Source of the DNA: Duncaniella sp.
Lineage (GTDB): Bacteria; Bacteroidota; Bacteroidia; Bacteroidales; Muribaculaceae
Assembly (NCBI RefSeq): GCF_029054785.1
Contig: NZ_JAIDEN010000178.1
Location: 1 to 64,000, forward strand
DNA length: 64,000 nt
Reading direction: 5' to 3'
The notes under the pieces are model-generated. The model was given only the letters and a program-made list of their open reading frames with translations, made no database searches and was not told where the DNA came from. This document shows, one piece after another, positions 48,204 through 56,787 of this stretch; position 1 is the first letter of the stretch; each line of letters begins with the position of its first letter. The position numbers and the translations under genes were made by a program.

Positions 48204-48755
48204 ATGAAAAAGAAATTCATCTGCACCGTCTGCGGTTATGTTCACGAAGGCGACGAAGCACCCGAAATCTGCCCCCTCTGCAAGGCTCCCCGTTCAAAAT
48301 TCAAAGAACTTGACGAAAGCGCAGCTCTCGAATTCGTGACAGAACACGTGATCGGCATCGCCAAAGACACCGACGACGAAATGAAGGCAGATCTCCGCGC
48401 CCACTTCGAAGGCGAATGCACAGAAGTCGGCATGTATCTTGCAATGTCACGCCAGGCTGACCGCGAAGGCTATCCCGAAATCGCAGAAGCATTCAAGCGC
48501 TATGCTATCGAAGAAGCCGAACACGCATCCAAGTTTGCCGAACTCCTCGGTGAATGCGTATGGTCAACCAAAGAAAACCTCGAAAAGCGCATGGCAGCCG
48601 AAGCAGGCGCAAACGCAGACAAGATGCGCATCGCCCGTCGTGCCAAAGAGCTCAACCTCGACGCAATCCATGACACCGTTCACGAAATGGCAAAAGACGA
48701 AGCACGCCACGGCCAGGGCTTCCAGGGTCTCTACAACCGCTATTTCAAAAAATAA
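48204..48755 (+). CDS. Rubrerythrin with N-terminal rubredoxin domain (reverse rubrerythrin)
   Basis: A 183-residue cytosolic peroxide-scavenging di-iron protein. The rubredoxin-like domain comes first, with Cys7, Cys10, Cys23 and Cys26 (CTVC and CPLC), then the four-helix di-iron domain with [14 protein letters not shown], the EEAEHASKF ExxH helix and a second [10 protein letters not shown]. Standard rubrerythrin has the order reversed. Reverse rubrerythrins are strongly induced by oxygen and peroxide in anaerobes and are PerR targets in clostridia. The AT-rich 79 bp upstream contains GTATAATTATCTAA, a partial PerR-box match. A terminator follows, so it forms a unit with the Fur-like regulator or stands alone. 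Confidence 0.93.
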   Translation: MKKKFICTVCGYVHEGDEAPEICPLCKAPRSKFKELDESAALEFVTEHVIGIAKDTDDEMKADLRAHFEGECTEVGMYLAMSRQADREGYPEIAEAFKRYAIEEAEHASKFAELLGECVWSTKENLEKRMAAEAGANADKMRIARRAKELNLDAIHDTVHEMAKDEARHGQGFQGLYNRYFKK

Positions 48756-48796
48756 GAGAGTGTCCTGAACACCGACAGAATAACTATTAGACAGAC

Positions 48797-48832
48797 AAGG
48801 CGCACAACTCCATGCGAGTGTGCGCCTTTTTT
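48797..48832 (+). terminator. Intrinsic terminator after rubrerythrin
   Basis: Ten-bp perfect stem (48797-48806 with 48819-48828), a 12-base loop and TTTTTT reaching 48832. Confidence 0.9.
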
Positions 48833-48898
48833 CACATCCAAGTCCGCGGGCTACCATAGTGTTAATTAAAATTAACACGCCGATTATTTTGTAACAGA

Positions 48899-48932
48899 TT
48901 TGTTGACAATTTGTAACTATGTTGTAACTTTG
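48899..48932 (+). promoter_or_regulatory. Promoter of the glutaminyl cyclase gene
   Basis: TTTG (48899-48902), a 22-bp spacer, TAACTTTG (48925-48932). The predicted leader is about 75 bases to the ATG at 49016 and excludes most of the extended frame from 48956. Confidence 0.65.
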
Positions 48933-49015
48933 CTGCACAATACCTCTCCTGTGTCGTGAATGACACAGCCGAATTTGCAAAATCACCTCGAAGAGTCAAA
49001 CACAGAAGGGAGAAC

Positions 49016-50029
49016 ATGAAACGTTTTTTATATACTGCAATGCTTTGCATTGCTGTTGCCGTTGTCGCCATCGGTTGCAGGACATCATCAAAGACAAGCC
49101 AGGAGGAGACGCACACCGCAGAAAAGCGTCTGAAAGCTCCTGTCTCGTTCAACCGCGACAGCGCATACGCCTATGTGCGCCGTCAGGTAGCTCTGGGGCC
49201 GCGCGTCTCAGGCACCCCGGCCAACCTCCGTTGCCGCGACTACATCGTTTCCGAGCTTCAGCGCCACGGCGCGCAGAACGTCAACGTCCAGACAGGCGAA
49301 GTCAAAGCCTTCAACGGAGACGTTCTTCCGATCGGCAACATCATGGGTTCCTACCGTCCGGAACTGAAAGACCGCATTCTGCTGCTCGCCCATTACGACA
49401 CCCGTCCCTGGGCCGACTCTGACATGAACGAAGAAAACAGGCTCCAACCGGTACTCGGCGCCAATGACGGCGCAAGCGGAGTGGCCGTGCTTCTTGAAAT
49501 CGGCCGTCAGCTCAACTCGAAAGAAGCTCCAGTCGGTGTCGACCTGCTTTTTGTCGATGCCGAGGACTACGGACAGGCCTCCGGATTCTCCACACATGAC
49601 AACACCTGGTGTCTCGGCACCCAGTACTGGGTAGAACACATGCCTTATTCCACCGACTCGCTTCCCCGCTACGCAATTCTCTTCGACATGGTGGGCGGAG
49701 TGGATGCCAAATTCCACCGAGAGTTCTTCTCTGACAACGAAGCCCGCAAGCTCGTCGACAAAGTCTGGTCCGTGGCCGAGCGTTCAGGCTATGGCGACCG
49801 CTTCATCAACAAGAGCGGCGGCGCGGTCATCGACGACCACATCTTCCTCAACAAAGCAGGAATCCCCGCAATCGACATCATCGAGACCAAAAACGACGAG
49901 ACAGGATCGTTCGCACCGACCTGGCACACCGTCAAAGACAATCTTGACAACATCGACCCCTCGGCAATGCAGGCAGCCGGACAGACCGTGCTGAATCTCA
50001 TCTACAACGAGATCCACTGTGTGCAGTAG
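49016..50029 (+). CDS. M28-family type II glutaminyl-peptide cyclotransferase (PgQC-like)
   Basis: A 337-residue lipoprotein (lipobox VVAIGCRTSS) with an M28 zinc-peptidase fold. The blocks HYDTRPWADSD, GANDGASGVAVLLEIGRQ, LFVDAEDYG and TWCLGTQYWVEHMP match the glutaminyl cyclases of Porphyromonas and relatives, not the aminopeptidases. These enzymes convert N-terminal glutamine to pyroglutamate on proteins after signal peptide removal in the periplasm. The later RFINKSGGAVIDDHIFLNKAGIPAIDII contains the conserved metal-site region. The start at 49016 is set by the signal peptide. A terminator follows. Many exported Bacteroidales proteins have Gln after the signal cleavage site, giving it likely substrates. 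Confidence 0.88.
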   Translation: MKRFLYTAMLCIAVAVVAIGCRTSSKTSQEETHTAEKRLKAPVSFNRDSAYAYVRRQVALGPRVSGTPANLRCRDYIVSELQRHGAQNVNVQTGEVKAFNGDVLPIGNIMGSYRPELKDRILLLAHYDTRPWADSDMNEENRLQPVLGANDGASGVAVLLEIGRQLNSKEAPVGVDLLFVDAEDYGQASGFSTHDNTWCLGTQYWVEHMPYSTDSLPRYAILFDMVGGVDAKFHREFFSDNEARKLVDKVWSVAERSGYGDRFINKSGGAVIDDHIFLNKAGIPAIDIIETKNDETGSFAPTWHTVKDNLDNIDPSAMQAAGQTVLNLIYNEIHCVQ

Positions 50030-50056
50030 GTAAAGATCCAAAGACATAAACGCAAC

Positions 50057-50098
50057 ACAGGGCGCTTTCCTTGATCGGAAAGCGCCCTGTTCTTTTTT
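50057..50098 (+). terminator. Intrinsic terminator of the glutaminyl cyclase gene
   Basis: Fourteen-bp perfect stem (50057-50070 with 50077-50090), a six-base loop and TCTTTTTT. Confidence 0.92.
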
Positions 50099-50233
50099 GT
50101 GGGGCGTCAAAATGCGGTCGGTCCCGTATGACTCCGGGCCTGCGCGGAGGCGTTTTCCGAAACGCCCACACCCGCATTCATGATCCTATGAAATTAGAAT
50201 TGATGATCTGTAATTGTCGAGACGCCTGTTGGC

Positions 50234-50935
50234 TTATTTGAGTGTTCCGCTGTTGGCCTGGTCGATCATCTCCTTGCTTGCAGTGATGAAGATCTCCACA
50301 CGGCGGTTCTGCGCACGGCCTTCGGCAGTTTCATTCGAAGCGATGTAGTCCTGCATGGGCAGACCTTCGGCAGAAAGGCGGGTAGCTGAGACTCCGCTGT
50401 TGAGCAGATAGTTGCGGACAGCGTCGGCACGTCCGGTGGCAACACGTTCGTTGACAGCGAGAGTACCGGTGTTGTCAGTATAGCCGTAGATCTGCACGTT
50501 GGTGCCGGGGTTGTTGATCAGCGAGGCGGCAAACTTGCTCAGGTCAGTGCGCGCGCTTGCGCTGAGAGTCGTACCGTTGGTTGGGAAGAGAATTCCGCCG
50601 TTGAAAGTAACCTGGATGGCCTGGAGACCGTTTTCGTCAGTAACCTGCTTGATTTCAGCCTGCTTTGCAAGCTCGGCCTCAAGTTCAGCCTGCTGCTTGT
50701 CCATCTTTTTACCGATGAGCACACCTGCGCCTGCGCCTACCGCAGCACCGATGGCCGTACCGATAGCAGCGCCTTTGCCGCCGCCGATGAGCGCACCGAG
50801 GCCGGCGCCGAGAGCCGCACCGCCGCCGCCGCCGATGGCAGCGCCTTTGCCCGTGTTAGACCAGGAAGAACATCCTGTCGAAAGCAGCACACACAGTGCC
50901 ATTGCAGGAATCCCTAATGCTTTTGCGAGTTTCAT
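50234..50935 (-). CDS. OmpA-family lipoprotein with glycine-zipper segment
   Basis: A 233-residue outer-membrane lipoprotein with lipobox LLSTGCSSW (Cys22). Residues 30-75 form a long Gly/Ala-rich zipper (GGGGAALGAGLGALIGGG and similar) likely buried in the membrane, followed by a short charged coil (DKQQAELEAELAKQAEI). The C-terminal OmpA domain, about 105-225, carries YGYTDNTGT, NERVATGRADAVRNYLL and AEGRAQNRRVEIFI, which bind peptidoglycan. Such proteins link outer membrane and cell wall. Convergent with the cyclase gene and divergent from the EamA gene. Confidence 0.92.
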   Translation of the reverse strand: MKLAKALGIPAMALCVLLSTGCSSWSNTGKGAAIGGGGGAALGAGLGALIGGGKGAAIGTAIGAAVGAGAGVLIGKKMDKQQAELEAELAKQAEIKQVTDENGLQAIQVTFNGGILFPTNGTTLSASARTDLSKFAASLINNPGTNVQIYGYTDNTGTLAVNERVATGRADAVRNYLLNSGVSATRLSAEGLPMQDYIASNETAEGRAQNRRVEIFITASKEMIDQANSGTLK

Positions 50936-50974
50936 TGCTTTTAATATTTTTAAGTTAACGTGTTAATTCAGACG

Positions 50975-51006
50975 CAAAAATAGGAAAATCCCTCAACATA
51001 TCCCAA
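50975..51006 (-). promoter_or_regulatory. Promoter of the OmpA-like gene
   Basis: Minus-strand TTG (51004-51006), a 21-bp spacer and TATTTTTG (50975-50982). The leader would be about 33 bases. The rest of the 354-bp gap up to 51289 holds a possible plus-strand -7 box TAATTTTG at 51119-51126 for the EamA gene and nothing else recognised. Confidence 0.6.
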
Positions 51007-51289
51007 TAAAATCTACAATCCGGGGTGTTTTGCAGCTTTCCTGCGCCTATATTAGATAATACATCTGCCAAAGACATAAAGTTTTTACCGCAGAGTGTGA
51101 TCTTTGACAAAAAATTCTTAATTTTGCCATCAGTTATGGTTGACGTCAAATCCTTCCGTCGGCATAACTGGCACCGGTCAGCTGATAGCTGCGCGTCTAA
51201 AACGAAGGTTAACCTTAAATTTTTCGCCTTGCGCGCTTGAATACCAGTGAACCAACCGGCGCGCAGGTGTCCGATTTTTTGGCTTTCTT

Positions 51290-52216
51290 ATGTCAACGAA
51301 GCGTTTTTCAGCCGGAAGCAACCTCATCTATCATGCCGGCGCGGCTGTGGCAGTAACGGGATGGGGTATTTCGTTTATCTCTACAAAAGTCCTGATGGAC
51401 AACGGCCTCTCGCCTATCGAAGTCTACATTTACCGTTTTGCAATCGCTTACATCGCTCTGTTGCTCTTCTGCCACAACAGAATCCGCAGCAACTCATGGC
51501 GCCACGAGTTCACTTTCATGCTCGCCGGCCTTTTCGGCGGCTCGATCTATTTCATCTCCGAGAACGTAGCCCTGCAATACACGCTTGTCAGCAACGTCTC
51601 CCTGATCACCTCGCTCTCTCCGCTGCTCACTGTGCTCCTTGTCGGCTTCCTCTACCGCTCAGAGCGTCCGGGAAAGGCCACGCTGCTGGGATCGACAGTG
51701 GCATTCGTCGGTGTCGGGCTTGTCATCTTCAACAGTAGTTTCGCACTAAGCATCAATCCGCTCGGCGACCTCCTTGCCCTGCTCGCAGCCCTCTGCTGGG
51801 CCATTTACAGCATCATCATCAAGCAGCTCAACCCTCTTTACAGCGCCCTGTTCATCACCCGCAAGACCTTTTTCTACGGAGTGCTCACCGCGCTTCCTTT
51901 CCTGCTGATCGAGCCGCAGATCACATCGCCCGTGGTTCTGATGCAACCCAAGCTGCTGCTCAACATCCTCTTCCTCGCCCTTTTCTGCTCTCTGTTCGCC
52001 TACCTGATGTGGGCCGTTATCAACGGAAAGATCGGGGCCGTCAAGGCTTCGAACTACATGTATTTCCAGCCCGTCGTGACCCTCATCTTCTCCTTCCTGC
52101 TCATCGGCGAGAAGATCACCCTGATCGGAATCAGCGGCTGCGCCATGATCCTCCTCGGAGTCTGGCTCGCCGACTTCCTCCAGAAGCGCGGCTCCGGAGC
52201 CTCCATCCGCCCGTGA
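51290..52216 (+). CDS. EamA/DMT-family transporter
   Basis: A 308-residue inner-membrane protein with about ten hydrophobic helices in two EamA repeats (about 15-140 and 155-300). The first includes WGISFISTKVLMDNGLSPIEVYIYRFAIAY-type helix 1-2 and GGSIYFISENVALQYTLVSNVSLITSLSPLLTVLL. The second includes GDLLALLAALCWAIYSIIIKQL, SNYMYFQPVVTLIFSFLLIGEKITLIGISGCAMILLGVWLAD. The family exports metabolites and amino acids. The substrate here cannot be told. It lies 72 bp before the S41 peptidase. Confidence 0.92.
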   Translation: MSTKRFSAGSNLIYHAGAAVAVTGWGISFISTKVLMDNGLSPIEVYIYRFAIAYIALLLFCHNRIRSNSWRHEFTFMLAGLFGGSIYFISENVALQYTLVSNVSLITSLSPLLTVLLVGFLYRSERPGKATLLGSTVAFVGVGLVIFNSSFALSINPLGDLLALLAALCWAIYSIIIKQLNPLYSALFITRKTFFYGVLTALPFLLIEPQITSPVVLMQPKLLLNILFLALFCSLFAYLMWAVINGKIGAVKASNYMYFQPVVTLIFSFLLIGEKITLIGISGCAMILLGVWLADFLQKRGSGASIRP

Positions 52217-52288
52217 TCCTCCACAGAACGCCGACCCAGTCAATCGAATTTTCCAATCAAGCAAAGTAACTTCCATATTGTTTTCCGT

Positions 52289-55200
52289 ATGAAGAAACGC
52301 AACCTCCTCGCCGCCCTCCTTCTGGGCGCGGCTTTCGGTGCAGGAGCCGTCACTCCGATGTGGCTCCGCGACGTACGCATCTCGCCTGACGGTTCAAAGA
52401 TCGCCTTCACCTACAAGGGCGACATCTTCACCGTCCCCGCCAACGGCGGAAGTGCCACACGTCTGACATCCAACCAGGCCTACGAGGCGATGCCCGTATG
52501 GTCGCCCGACGGCAAGAAAATCGCATTCACCAGCGACCGCGAAGGCAACGCCGACATCTACATCATGGATGCCAACGGCGGTGAAGCCACACGCCTGACC
52601 TTCAACTCCGTCGCCGAGACCCCGTGGGCTTTCACCCCCGACGGATCAGCCGTGGTCTACTCGGCTGCCATCCAGGACGCCCCCGGCTCACTGCTCTTCC
52701 CCGCCTCATGGCAGACCGAGCTTTATCAGGTTCCCGTCAGCGGCGGACGCCCTGTACAGATCCTCTCGACTCCCGCCGAGGCTGTCAGCTATCTTCCGGA
52801 CGGAAAATCGTTTGTCTACGTTGACCGCAAGGGTCTTGAAGACGAGTGGCGCAAACACCACACCTCGTCTGTCACCCGCGATCTCTGGAAATATGACGCC
52901 TCGACAGGCCGCCACACCAACCTGACCGCCCGCGCCGGCGAAGACCGCAACCCTGTGGTCAGCCCCGACGGCAAGACCCTCTGGTTCCTGAGCGAGCGTG
53001 ACGGCGGCAGCTTCAACGTCTACTCGGCTCCTGCCGACGATCTCTCGAAGGCCACACGCCTGACCAACTTCACAACCCACCCCGTGCGCTTCCTCTCCCG
53101 CGGAGCCGACGGAACTCTGGCGTTCACCTATGACGGCGAGATCTACACCATGCGCCCCGGCTCAAAACCTGCCAAGGTCAAGATCGACGTGACTGCCGAC
53201 CAGTCGGAACCGCTGCGCATACGCAATGTCAGCGGTGCAGGCGGTGCCGTAGCCTCGCCTGACGGCAAGCAGGTTGCCTTCTCCAACCGCGGCGACATCT
53301 TCGTCACCTCGGTCGACTACCAGACCACCCGTCAGATCACCTCGACCCCTGCCGCCGAAAGCGCCATCGCATGGGGCAAGGACAACCGCACTCTCTACTA
53401 CACCTCTGACCGCGACGGCCACCTTAATATATACAGCACCCGCATCGGACGCGAGGCCGACCCCAACTTCCCCAACGCCACTCTGATCGAAGAGAGCGCC
53501 GTCTTCCCCGCCAATGACCGCACCGACCGCGCCACTCCCGTCATGTCGCCCGACGGAAAGAAAATGGCCTTCACCATTGACCGCCGCGACATCGCCGTGA
53601 TGGACATGGACTCCAAGAAGGTGCGCCGCCTCACCAACGGCAACATCTGCAACGACCGCGACGGCCAGCTCGAATACTCCTGGTCACCCGACGGAAAATG
53701 GCTTGTGGCCGTGGTCGACATGCACCGCCGCTCTCCCTATTTCGACATCGCGATCATCAACGCCACTGACGGCTCGATCACCAACATCACCAACACGGCC
53801 TACATGAACGACTCGCCCCGCTGGGTGATGGGCGGCGACGCCATCCTCTTCCTCAGCAACCGCTACGGCATGCGCAGCCACGCTTCATGGGGATCGCAGT
53901 ATGACGTGCTTCTCGCCTTCACCAACCAGGCCGCCTATGACCGCTACCGCCTCTCGCCCGAAGACTTCAATCTTCAGAAAGAGCTGAAGGCCTCGCGCGC
54001 AAAGGCTCCGGCCAAAGCCGACGCCAAGGCCTCGAAGGATTCCAAGAAAAAGGCTCAGGCCGACTCGACCAAAAACGCCAAGTCAAAGACCCCCGAACTC
54101 AACATCGAGCTTGAAGGCATCTCTGACCGCATCGTGCGCCTGACACCCTTCTCGGCCATGATCTCCGACGCCTACATTGACGACAAGGGTGAGACCCTCT
54201 GGTTCCTCGCCCAGGTCGACAACGGATATGACCTCTGGAAAAAAGACCTCCGCAAAGGCAACGTCAGCCTCGCAAGCAAACTCGGTGCCCGTCCGACCGG
54301 CATGCAGCCCACAGCCGACGGCCGCACCCTCTTCCTGACCGGCGGCGGCTCGATCCGCAAGATGGCCCTCCCCGGCGGCAAGGTGGAAGGCGTAAGTTTC
54401 TCTGCCACACAAAAATTCGACGCTGCCGCCGAACGTGAATACATGTATGACTACATGCTCACCGAGGCCGAAAAGCGCTTCTTCGATCCCGCGATGAGCG
54501 GCGTCGACTGGAAAGCTATGGGCAAGGCCTACCGCAAGTTCCTCCCCCACATCACCTACAACGCCGACTTCGCCGAACTGACCAGCGAGATCCTCGGCGA
54601 ACTCAACGTCTCCCACTCCGGAGGCCGCTACTATCCCCAGGGCGCACGCGAGGCCACTGCCTCATTCGGTCTGCTCTATGACCTGACCCACACCGGTCCC
54701 GGCCTCAAGGTCGGCGAAGTGCTCGCCGGAGGTCCCTTCGACCATGCCGACTCGGCCATGAAGCCCGGCGCAGTGATCACCGCCATCAACGGCACTGAAA
54801 TCGACGCCAAGACCGACCCAACCCGACTGTTCAACTCCATAGCGGGCCGCAAGACCCTCGTAGCCTTCACCCTCCCCTCAGGAGCCAAGGAAGAAGAAGT
54901 CATCCTCCCCGTGAAGTCAGGAGCCATCACCGAACTCCTCTACAACCGCTGGGTCAAGCGCAACGCCCACCTGGTCGACTCGCTCTCGAAAGGCCGCCTC
55001 GGCTACGTCCACATCAAGTCAATGAACGACGCAAGCTACCGCACCATCTACGCCGACCTCCTCGGCAAGTACAACGAGTGTGACGGCATCGTCATCGACA
55101 CCCGCTACAACGGCGGCGGCCGCCTCCACGAAGACATCGAAGTCCTCTTCAGCGGCAAGAAATATCTCACCCAGGAAATCAAGGGCGAGACCGTAGGCGA

Positions 55201-55546
55201 AATGCCCTCGCGCCGCTGGAACAAACCCTCGATCATGCTCACCTGCGAGGCCAACTACTCCAACGCCCACGGCACACCCTGGGTCTACCGCCACATGAAG
55301 CTCGGCAAGATCGTCGGCATGCCCGTCCCCGGCACCATGAGCTCGGTCAACTGGATCGACATGCAGGATCCCTCGCTCGTGTTCGGCATCCCCGTGATCG
55401 GATTCCGCACCGCCGAAGGCAACTATCTTGAAAACACCCAGCTCGAACCCGACGTCAAGGTAGCCAACGACCCCGCCCGCATCACCCGCGGTATCGACGA
55501 CCAGCTCACCACCGCCGTCGAAACCCTCCTCAAAGACCTGAAATAA
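52289..55546 (+). CDS. Tricorn-like S41 family protease
   Basis: A 1085-residue exported protease with signal peptide to about residue 20. The N-terminal half is a WD40/PD40-type beta-propeller with repeated SPDGKKIAF motifs, thought to sort unfolded peptides into the active site. A Lys/Ala-rich disordered insert lies around 560-600 (KAPAKADAKASKDSKKKAQ). A core domain, a PDZ-like domain about 790-875 (GLKVGEVLAGGPFDHADSAM) and the S41 domain follow, with the nucleophile Ser991 in CEANYSNAHGTPW and LDTRYNGGG-like IDTRYNGGGRLHEDI. The periplasmic location differs from archaeal cytosolic tricorn. It likely degrades peptides or misfolded proteins in the envelope. Confidence 0.93.
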   Translation: MKKRNLLAALLLGAAFGAGAVTPMWLRDVRISPDGSKIAFTYKGDIFTVPANGGSATRLTSNQAYEAMPVWSPDGKKIAFTSDREGNADIYIMDANGGEATRLTFNSVAETPWAFTPDGSAVVYSAAIQDAPGSLLFPASWQTELYQVPVSGGRPVQILSTPAEAVSYLPDGKSFVYVDRKGLEDEWRKHHTSSVTRDLWKYDASTGRHTNLTARAGEDRNPVVSPDGKTLWFLSERDGGSFNVYSAPADDLSKATRLTNFTTHPVRFLSRGADGTLAFTYDGEIYTMRPGSKPAKVKIDVTADQSEPLRIRNVSGAGGAVASPDGKQVAFSNRGDIFVTSVDYQTTRQITSTPAAESAIAWGKDNRTLYYTSDRDGHLNIYSTRIGREADPNFPNATLIEESAVFPANDRTDRATPVMSPDGKKMAFTIDRRDIAVMDMDSKKVRRLTNGNICNDRDGQLEYSWSPDGKWLVAVVDMHRRSPYFDIAIINATDGSITNITNTAYMNDSPRWVMGGDAILFLSNRYGMRSHASWGSQYDVLLAFTNQAAYDRYRLSPEDFNLQKELKASRAKAPAKADAKASKDSKKKAQADSTKNAKSKTPELNIELEGISDRIVRLTPFSAMISDAYIDDKGETLWFLAQVDNGYDLWKKDLRKGNVSLASKLGARPTGMQPTADGRTLFLTGGGSIRKMALPGGKVEGVSFSATQKFDAAAEREYMYDYMLTEAEKRFFDPAMSGVDWKAMGKAYRKFLPHITYNADFAELTSEILGELNVSHSGGRYYPQGAREATASFGLLYDLTHTGPGLKVGEVLAGGPFDHADSAMKPGAVITAINGTEIDAKTDPTRLFNSIAGRKTLVAFTLPSGAKEEEVILPVKSGAITELLYNRWVKRNAHLVDSLSKGRLGYVHIKSMNDASYRTIYADLLGKYNECDGIVIDTRYNGGGRLHEDIEVLFSGKKYLTQEIKGETVGEMPSRRWNKPSIMLTCEANYSNAHGTPWVYRHMKLGKIVGMPVPGTMSSVNWIDMQDPSLVFGIPVIGFRTAEGNYLENTQLEPDVKVANDPARITRGIDDQLTTAVETLLKDLK

Positions 55547-55610
55547 CCCCCCGCGGTCCCGCCCGCAAACGATGGGCATCCCGAACGGGCGTCCGTAGCA
55601 AAGAACGTCC

Positions 55611-55729
55611 CGGACGGGCGTCCGCAGGACGCAGATTTATCATAGCCCGTGACACCGGCGCGCAAGCGACAGGTGTCACGGGTTCGTGATTTTCATATAC
55701 GGTTGGTGTCCGGCAGGACACCGATTTAC
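55611..55729 (+). repeat. Three-hairpin dispersed repeat, copy 3
   Basis: A 119-bp copy that matches the reverse complement of 41814-41932 with about six differences. Its hairpins are GGAC/GTCC with GTCC/GGAC (55612-55632), an 11-bp stem CCCGTGACACC/GGTGTCACGGG (55646-55682) and GTGTCC/GGACAC (55706-55720), each outer one followed by GATTTA. It starts 65 bp after the S41 stop, and further GGGCATCCCGAACGGGCGTCC-like sequence, also present near 42034, lies just before it. Confidence 0.88.
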
Positions 55730-55816
55730 CTATCCGGGGGACTATTTATGGCATTTCCATCGAAATTTACAATCCAAAAAAATCCGTCCTCACTATGATC
55801 TTCGACAAAATAATCA

Positions 55817-55824
55817 TATCTTTG
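55817..55824 (+). promoter_or_regulatory. -7 box of the DUF3791/DUF3990 operon
   Basis: TATCTTTG ends 21 bp before the first start codon. A -33 element is weak. The leader would be about 15 bases. Confidence 0.55.
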
Positions 55825-55845
55825 TGAAACAAAAACACTCATTTC

Positions 55846-56061
55846 ATGACATTTGACCAACTGGACTTCACGACCTACTGCATCGGGGCGCTGTCAGAAA
55901 AACTGAATATCGCACAACCCGTCATCTTCCGGATGCTCAGAGACTCGGACATCCTGTCCTCCTACATCGTACCCAGCTATGATGTCCTGCACACCTACGG
56001 CGCCGACTACATCGCCGACGATCTTGTCAGCCTAATGAGAGAAAGGGGGGTGATCAAATGA
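55846..56061 (+). CDS. DUF3791 small protein, antitoxin candidate
   Basis: A 71-residue protein with the DUF3791 pattern: FTTYCIGALSEKLNIAQPVIFRMLRDSDILSSYIVPSYDVLHTYGADYIADDL. Its stop and the start of the next gene overlap as ATGA, showing tight translational coupling. DUF3791 genes are commonly found directly before DUF3990 genes in Bacteroidales and Firmicutes, which suggests a partner or antitoxin role. No enzymatic or DNA-binding motif is evident beyond a helical fold. Confidence 0.8.
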   Translation: MTFDQLDFTTYCIGALSEKLNIAQPVIFRMLRDSDILSSYIVPSYDVLHTYGADYIADDLVSLMRERGVIK

Positions 56062-56543
56062 TAGTCTACCACACATCAACAGTCGAAATCTCCGCCCCCG
56101 ACATCTGCCATTCCCGCGAAGGCCTCGACTTCGGCAAGGGCTTCTACTGCACCCTCATCCGGCAACAAGCCGTCACCTACGGACAGCGCTTCCGCCTGCG
56201 CGGCAAACCGGCAATCCTCAACGAATACACTCTCGACCCCGAATATGTCAACTCAAATTTCCGGAAATTCGATTCCTATGACCAGGAGTGGCTTGACTTC
56301 ATAATGGCAAACCGCCAAAACCTTCCGGTCAGACCCTACGACATCATCGAGGGCGGCATCGCCGACGACAAAATTTTCCGGACCATCGACCTCTACCTGT
56401 CGGGCGACATCACCAAAACCGATGCCCTGAACCGTCTCAGATTCGAAAAGCCAAACCATCAGATCTGCTTCAGATCACAGGAGGCAATTGACAGATATCT
56501 TCATTTCTCATCATCCACAACACTATGGACGGACGCAGAATAA
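56058..56543 (+). CDS. DUF3990 protein, candidate ADP-ribosyltransferase-fold toxin
   Basis: A 161-residue protein starting MIVYHTSTVEI, with the DUF3990 core GLDFGKGFYCT at residues 22-32, QQAVTYGQRF after it and a C-terminal RPYDIIEGGIADDKIF segment. The order of an early His in YHTS, a Tyr in GFY and a later acidic stretch resembles ADP-ribosyltransferases of the H-Y type, the group to which DUF3990 is thought to belong. It is flanked by two small genes that overlap it by 4 and 19 bases. Toxin activity is inference from family and layout. No signal peptide is present, so it acts in the producing cell or reaches others by an unknown route. Confidence 0.8.
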   Translation: MIVYHTSTVEISAPDICHSREGLDFGKGFYCTLIRQQAVTYGQRFRLRGKPAILNEYTLDPEYVNSNFRKFDSYDQEWLDFIMANRQNLPVRPYDIIEGGIADDKIFRTIDLYLSGDITKTDALNRLRFEKPNHQICFRSQEAIDRYLHFSSSTTLWTDAE

Positions 56544-56758
56544 TATTGCAGATGAAATATGCCCGCATAATCGACGGCCTCGCAAAAAAACTGAAGCTCC
56601 CGATCGAAAAAGCGATGGATCTCTTCTACTCCTCCACCACATTCGAACTCATCGAAAAAGGGATCGCCGACCTTCACGCCCGCTCTGAAATTTATCTTGT
56701 CGACGAACTCATCCTCGAACTTCGTGAAAGAAAATTTCGCTCAAACGCTTGCGAATAA
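56525..56758 (+). CDS. Small DUF3791-like protein, third gene of the toxin-like operon
   Basis: A 77-residue helical protein. The likely core is MKYARIIDGLAKKLKLPIEKAMDLFYSSTTFELIEKGIADLHARSEIYLVDELILEL, a pattern repeatedly found next to DUF3990 genes. It begins 19 bases before the end of the DUF3990 gene. Starting at the internal ATG at 56552 would give a product of 68 residues without the overlap. It may be a second antitoxin or a stabilising partner. Confidence 0.7.
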   Translation: MDGRRIILQMKYARIIDGLAKKLKLPIEKAMDLFYSSTTFELIEKGIADLHARSEIYLVDELILELRERKFRSNACE

Positions 56759-56779
56759 AGAGATTTTGCACTACCTTTG
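56749..56779 (+). promoter_or_regulatory. Promoter of rplS
   Basis: TTG (56749-56751), a 20-bp spacer and TACCTTTG (56772-56779). It overlaps the 3' end of the small gene before it. The transcript would begin near 56786. Confidence 0.75.
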
Positions 56780-56787
56780 CACCCGAA

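Noticed and set aside
50140..50170. GGCGTTT/AAACGCC hairpin as terminator of the OmpA-like gene
   Set aside because: No T-run follows on the minus strand and it is about 70 bp past the stop codon, so it was not listed as a terminator.
51247..51738. 163-codon frame overlapping the EamA gene
   Set aside because: Out-of-frame shadow; the EamA frame has ten hydrophobic helices and family motifs.
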